Positions 61,541 through 64,000 of a stretch of DNA of 64,000 nt are shown here, one piece after another. The stretch is from positions 80,607 to 144,606 of the forward strand of contig NZ_NPMN01000010.1 in the NCBI RefSeq assembly GCF_002266425.1, read 5' to 3'. Each line of letters opens with the position of its first letter. Position 1 is the first letter of the stretch. Source of the stretch: Tissierella sp. P1. Lineage in GTDB: Bacteria; Bacillota; Clostridia; Tissierellales; Tissierellaceae. The notes beneath the pieces are model-generated. The model was not told the origin of the DNA. It ran no database searches and saw only the letters and a program-made list of their open reading frames with translations. The position numbers were made by a program, and so were the translations under genes.

Positions 61541-61592
61541 TGCTGATGTTTCATATATGAGAAATTAATCATTGCTAAGGCATACAGGTTAA

Positions 61593-61625
61593 GTAAGTCT
61601 AGGTAGTATAGCTACCTAGACTTAC
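61593..61625 (+). terminator. Conserved hairpin after precursor 3
   Basis: GTAAGTCTAGGTAG and CTACCTAGACTTAC with loop TATAG; equals the element after precursor 2 apart from the loop. Confidence 0.75.
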
Positions 61626-61725
61626 AATTATTATTGAACTATTGAGCAATTATACATATATATTATAATAGATTGGTTTATTCATATAATTAATAATAAA
61701 TAAAGTATAAGGAGAGTGAAATAAA

Positions 61726-64000
61726 ATGAAAAATCCAATTAACAAGTCTAATATGAGAAGACCTCTAAGGATAATACTACTTCTAATTATACTATTAGTT
61801 GCATCAAACCTCTTTATATCCAGTATCAGTCAATTTTTCATAGTTAATAGGGAAATTGATAATATTGGTAAATATTTTAGAAGTATTGGAAAAATATTAC
61901 CCTTAGATGAGAATAACTATGATGTAAAAGAAGCTCAGGAACTCATTACCGGTGATCCAATGATAGATTTTGAAGATAATATAAGGCATACTACAGGAAT
62001 AATAGATGGGCTATATAGAAACAAAAGAAAGGATAATGTCTCTTTTGCAGGGAATTTAAGTTCAAATGTATATGACCTTATATTTATTGGAGAGATACGA
62101 GAAGTGTATAAATATCAATATGCTGAGAACATTTATGAAGGGTCAGCATTAGCTGTTAAGGTTACAGATATATTGGCAGGAATTCCAGACTATATAGAAG
62201 GAGATTTTCGCTACAAAAATAATCAGGAACATCGTTTCCTTTTTTTGTCCCACTCCATAGTAACGGGAGAAAAATTTGAATATATCAATGATGATGTAAT
62301 AGACGAGCTATTTCAAATGGAACCCGGAAAAAAGTATTTATTTAGAACGTTTATTCATCCAGAGGCTGACACTGGATCCTTCGCTAAACCACTTTATAAT
62401 GATGGACCTCTCTATATAGAACTAGATGATAATGGACATATAGATTGGGATGATTCACAGTTTAAAATCATCAAAGAGGAAATGGACTTTATCAATGAAA
62501 ATATTTTTTCATATTATCTTACAGGTACTAAGGATATGACAGCAATGCCGGAAGTACAAGATAGTGCAAAGGATTACTATCTAGTAGAAGGACGTTGGTT
62601 TAGCAAGGAGGATGATGAAAACCAAAACCATGTAGTTATAATACATGAGAATATTGCCAAAAACTATAAAATAAATATTGGAGATAAGCTTAATATTAAA
62701 ATGAGAGATAATGAATATGGTACATCAGAACTATTTACAGAAAAGGACCATAAAGAATGGAAAACATATTATGTCAGTGAACCTAAACCCTTTAAAGTAG
62801 TAGGTATATTTAATTCCAATGTTTACCCCCAATCTCGATACGTTTATATGTATGTTCCCAATAGTACCATACCTGTAGAACTTGGCAGATATGCTGAAGG
62901 GATGGATGAACCAGTATCTGTTAATATTTTTTCATATACTTTTGTTTTAAAAAATGCAAGGGATGAATCAGCTTTTATAGAGAAATATAAAGAGTCATTA
63001 AAAGAATTAGGATATGAGTTATCTTTTTTAATAAATAATGTGGAAAGCTTTTTAGAGTCTTCTGCTCCAATTAAAAGAGCTACAGCAATAAACTTTGTGC
63101 TTTTTAGTGTACTTTTAATATTAATACAAGGGTTTGTGATATATGTATATATAGAAGGACACAAGCTTAATTATGCAATAGAAAGGGCTTTGGGAATTCC
63201 ATCAAAGATTAGTGGAAGACATTTAATACAGCCTTTAGTTATATATGGTATGATAGCATCGGGAATTGGAGGCTATATAGGTTTTAATAATGCTATGGAG
63301 AAGTCGATGGAATTGTTAGGAAGTGTTCCTGCTACTACACAGACTACTGTTAATTCAGGATTAGATATAAAATACTTTATACTGTTTATCCTATTATCTA
63401 TGCTTCCCTTTGTGATAATGTTGATGCTTAAAACAAATAAGCTTAAAAATTCTTCTATTATAGATTTAATTAACAACAATAAAAAGAGAAAAACGATTCA
63501 AGGGAAAACTGAAAGCTTGGAAGTGGCTAAAGCTACTAATGCAATGACAATAGAAAGTAAAGTGATTACGAAACAATTAGAAGATGATAAAGAGAAAGAT
63601 ATAAAAGATGATAAATTGATAGGGAAAAAGGACAGCAAAAAAGCATTAAGAAGATTTTCATTAAAGCATAATTTGCGTTCCAAAGCTACATCTATTCTTC
63701 TAATAGTATTAGCAGGAATATTTACTTTTTCATTATTATGGATGAATTACGTAACCATTAAAAATAATGAACTTATAGAGAAGGCATATAGAGACCACAT
63801 AATAACAGCAGATATAATAGCACAAGGAAATTTAGTTTCAGATACAAGAACAGGTCCAATTAGTGGAAGACATATAATTAACTTAATGGAAACAGAATTA
63901 GTTGAAGATTATTCTGCTATAGCATTAATGATTTATGATGAACTATATATAGATAGGGACGGTGTTATAGAAAGGTATGAAGTTGGAGAAAAGGATAAGG
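61726..64000 (+). CDS. FtsX-type ABC transporter permease (5' part; runs off the right edge)
   Basis: The frame is open from ATG 61726 (site AAGGAGAG) to the window end, 758 residues so far. It has an N-terminal membrane helix (about residues 12-32), a large extracytoplasmic domain, three helices around residues 455-570 with the FtsX pattern (LNYAIERALGIPSKISGRHL), a charged cytoplasmic linker rich in Lys/Asp/Glu, and the start of a second unit (SLKHNLRSKATSILLIVLAG). Double FtsX permeases export peptides or sense them. Its position after the precursors suggests export or immunity; the ATPase would lie beyond the window. Confidence 0.85.
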   Translation, partial: MKNPINKSNMRRPLRIILLLIILLVASNLFISSISQFFIVNREIDNIGKYFRSIGKILPLDENNYDVKEAQELITGDPMIDFEDNIRHTTGIIDGLYRNKRKDNVSFAGNLSSNVYDLIFIGEIREVYKYQYAENIYEGSALAVKVTDILAGIPDYIEGDFRYKNNQEHRFLFLSHSIVTGEKFEYINDDVIDELFQMEPGKKYLFRTFIHPEADTGSFAKPLYNDGPLYIELDDNGHIDWDDSQFKIIKEEMDFINENIFSYYLTGTKDMTAMPEVQDSAKDYYLVEGRWFSKEDDENQNHVVIIHENIAKNYKINIGDKLNIKMRDNEYGTSELFTEKDHKEWKTYYVSEPKPFKVVGIFNSNVYPQSRYVYMYVPNSTIPVELGRYAEGMDEPVSVNIFSYTFVLKNARDESAFIEKYKESLKELGYELSFLINNVESFLESSAPIKRATAINFVLFSVLLILIQGFVIYVYIEGHKLNYAIERALGIPSKISGRHLIQPLVIYGMIASGIGGYIGFNNAMEKSMELLGSVPATTQTTVNSGLDIKYFILFILLSMLPFVIMLMLKTNKLKNSSIIDLINNNKKRKTIQGKTESLEVAKATNAMTIESKVITKQLEDDKEKDIKDDKLIGKKDSKKALRRFSLKHNLRSKATSILLIVLAGIFTFSLLWMNYVTIKNNELIEKAYRDHIITADIIAQGNLVSDTRTGPISGRHIINLMETELVEDYSAIALMIYDELYIDRDGVIERYEVGEKDK

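Noticed and set aside
61386..61568. 60-residue frame overlapping precursor 3 as a separate gene
   Set aside because: Internal TTG-type start without ribosome site; only its last ten codons are meaningful, as the natural tail of precursor 3.

Overview
The window comes from a low-G+C, anaerobic Gram-positive bacterium of the Clostridia type, possibly near Tissierellales (an inference from gene content and AT-rich codon use, not a phylogeny). Supporting signs are AGGAGG-type ribosome sites, TTG starts, an AUG-less tmRNA tag ANDNYAFAA, a T-box in front of argS, MprF, and a complete oxygen-independent (early cobalt insertion) cobalamin pathway.

Layout. 1-3.5 kb: the smpB end, tmRNA, a coiled-coil protein, T-box and argS. 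3.7-8.1 kb (minus strand): a MoxR / DUF58 / transglutaminase operon. 8.4-15 kb: a sigma-54 activator divergent from a -24/-12 promoter and a zinc alcohol dehydrogenase; DegV; a MerR regulator followed by a MerR-type promoter and a secreted flavin reductase. 15.2-21 kb: NhaC antiporter, superoxide dismutase behind a 41-bp palindrome with a Fur-like box, MprF, and a TIM-barrel protein. 21-41.8 kb: the cobalamin region (cobQ, cbiB, AdoCbl riboswitch, cbiMNQO, cbiK, cbiL, a btuFCD-like transporter, cobD, cbiA, cbiC, D, E, T, F, G, H, J, a Cys-rich protein, cobT, cobU, cobS, cobC). Both amidotransferases look unable to use glutamine: CobQ lacks its glutaminase domain and CbiA has Ala in place of the nucleophile Cys.

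41.8-50.9 kb is an island, visibly richer in G+C over much of its length and bounded by a 171/176-bp direct repeat. It holds a sigma factor with a hairpin over its ribosome site, a structured 0.5-kb intergenic region, secreted proteins, a BlaI repressor with an M56-M23 fusion sensor, a decayed tyrosine recombinase among iteron-like repeats, and a relaxase.

50.9-64 kb is an unusual RiPP (ribosomally made, modified peptide) locus. It combines a class II lanthipeptide synthetase (LanM) and a LanA-like peptide with a radical-SAM Cys-rich peptide system (CcpM-like maturase, TIGR04066-like and ACP-related proteins, three precursors of the CLI_3235 type). A histidine kinase / LuxR-type regulator pair and an FtsX-type exporter complete it. 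Five promoters share the box ACAAAAGTTAGCTGAC exactly 18 nt before a -10 hexamer, which defines a probable regulon of the resident two-component system. Tandem duplication has left decayed copies of the ACP tail and the exporter between the precursors.

At least eight conserved genes carry single-base frameshifts (argS, degV, cbiB, cbiM, cobD, cobT, the M56-M23 gene, lanM), several in or beside homopolymers. Sequencing error is the simplest explanation for many, and these genes are annotated across the shift.
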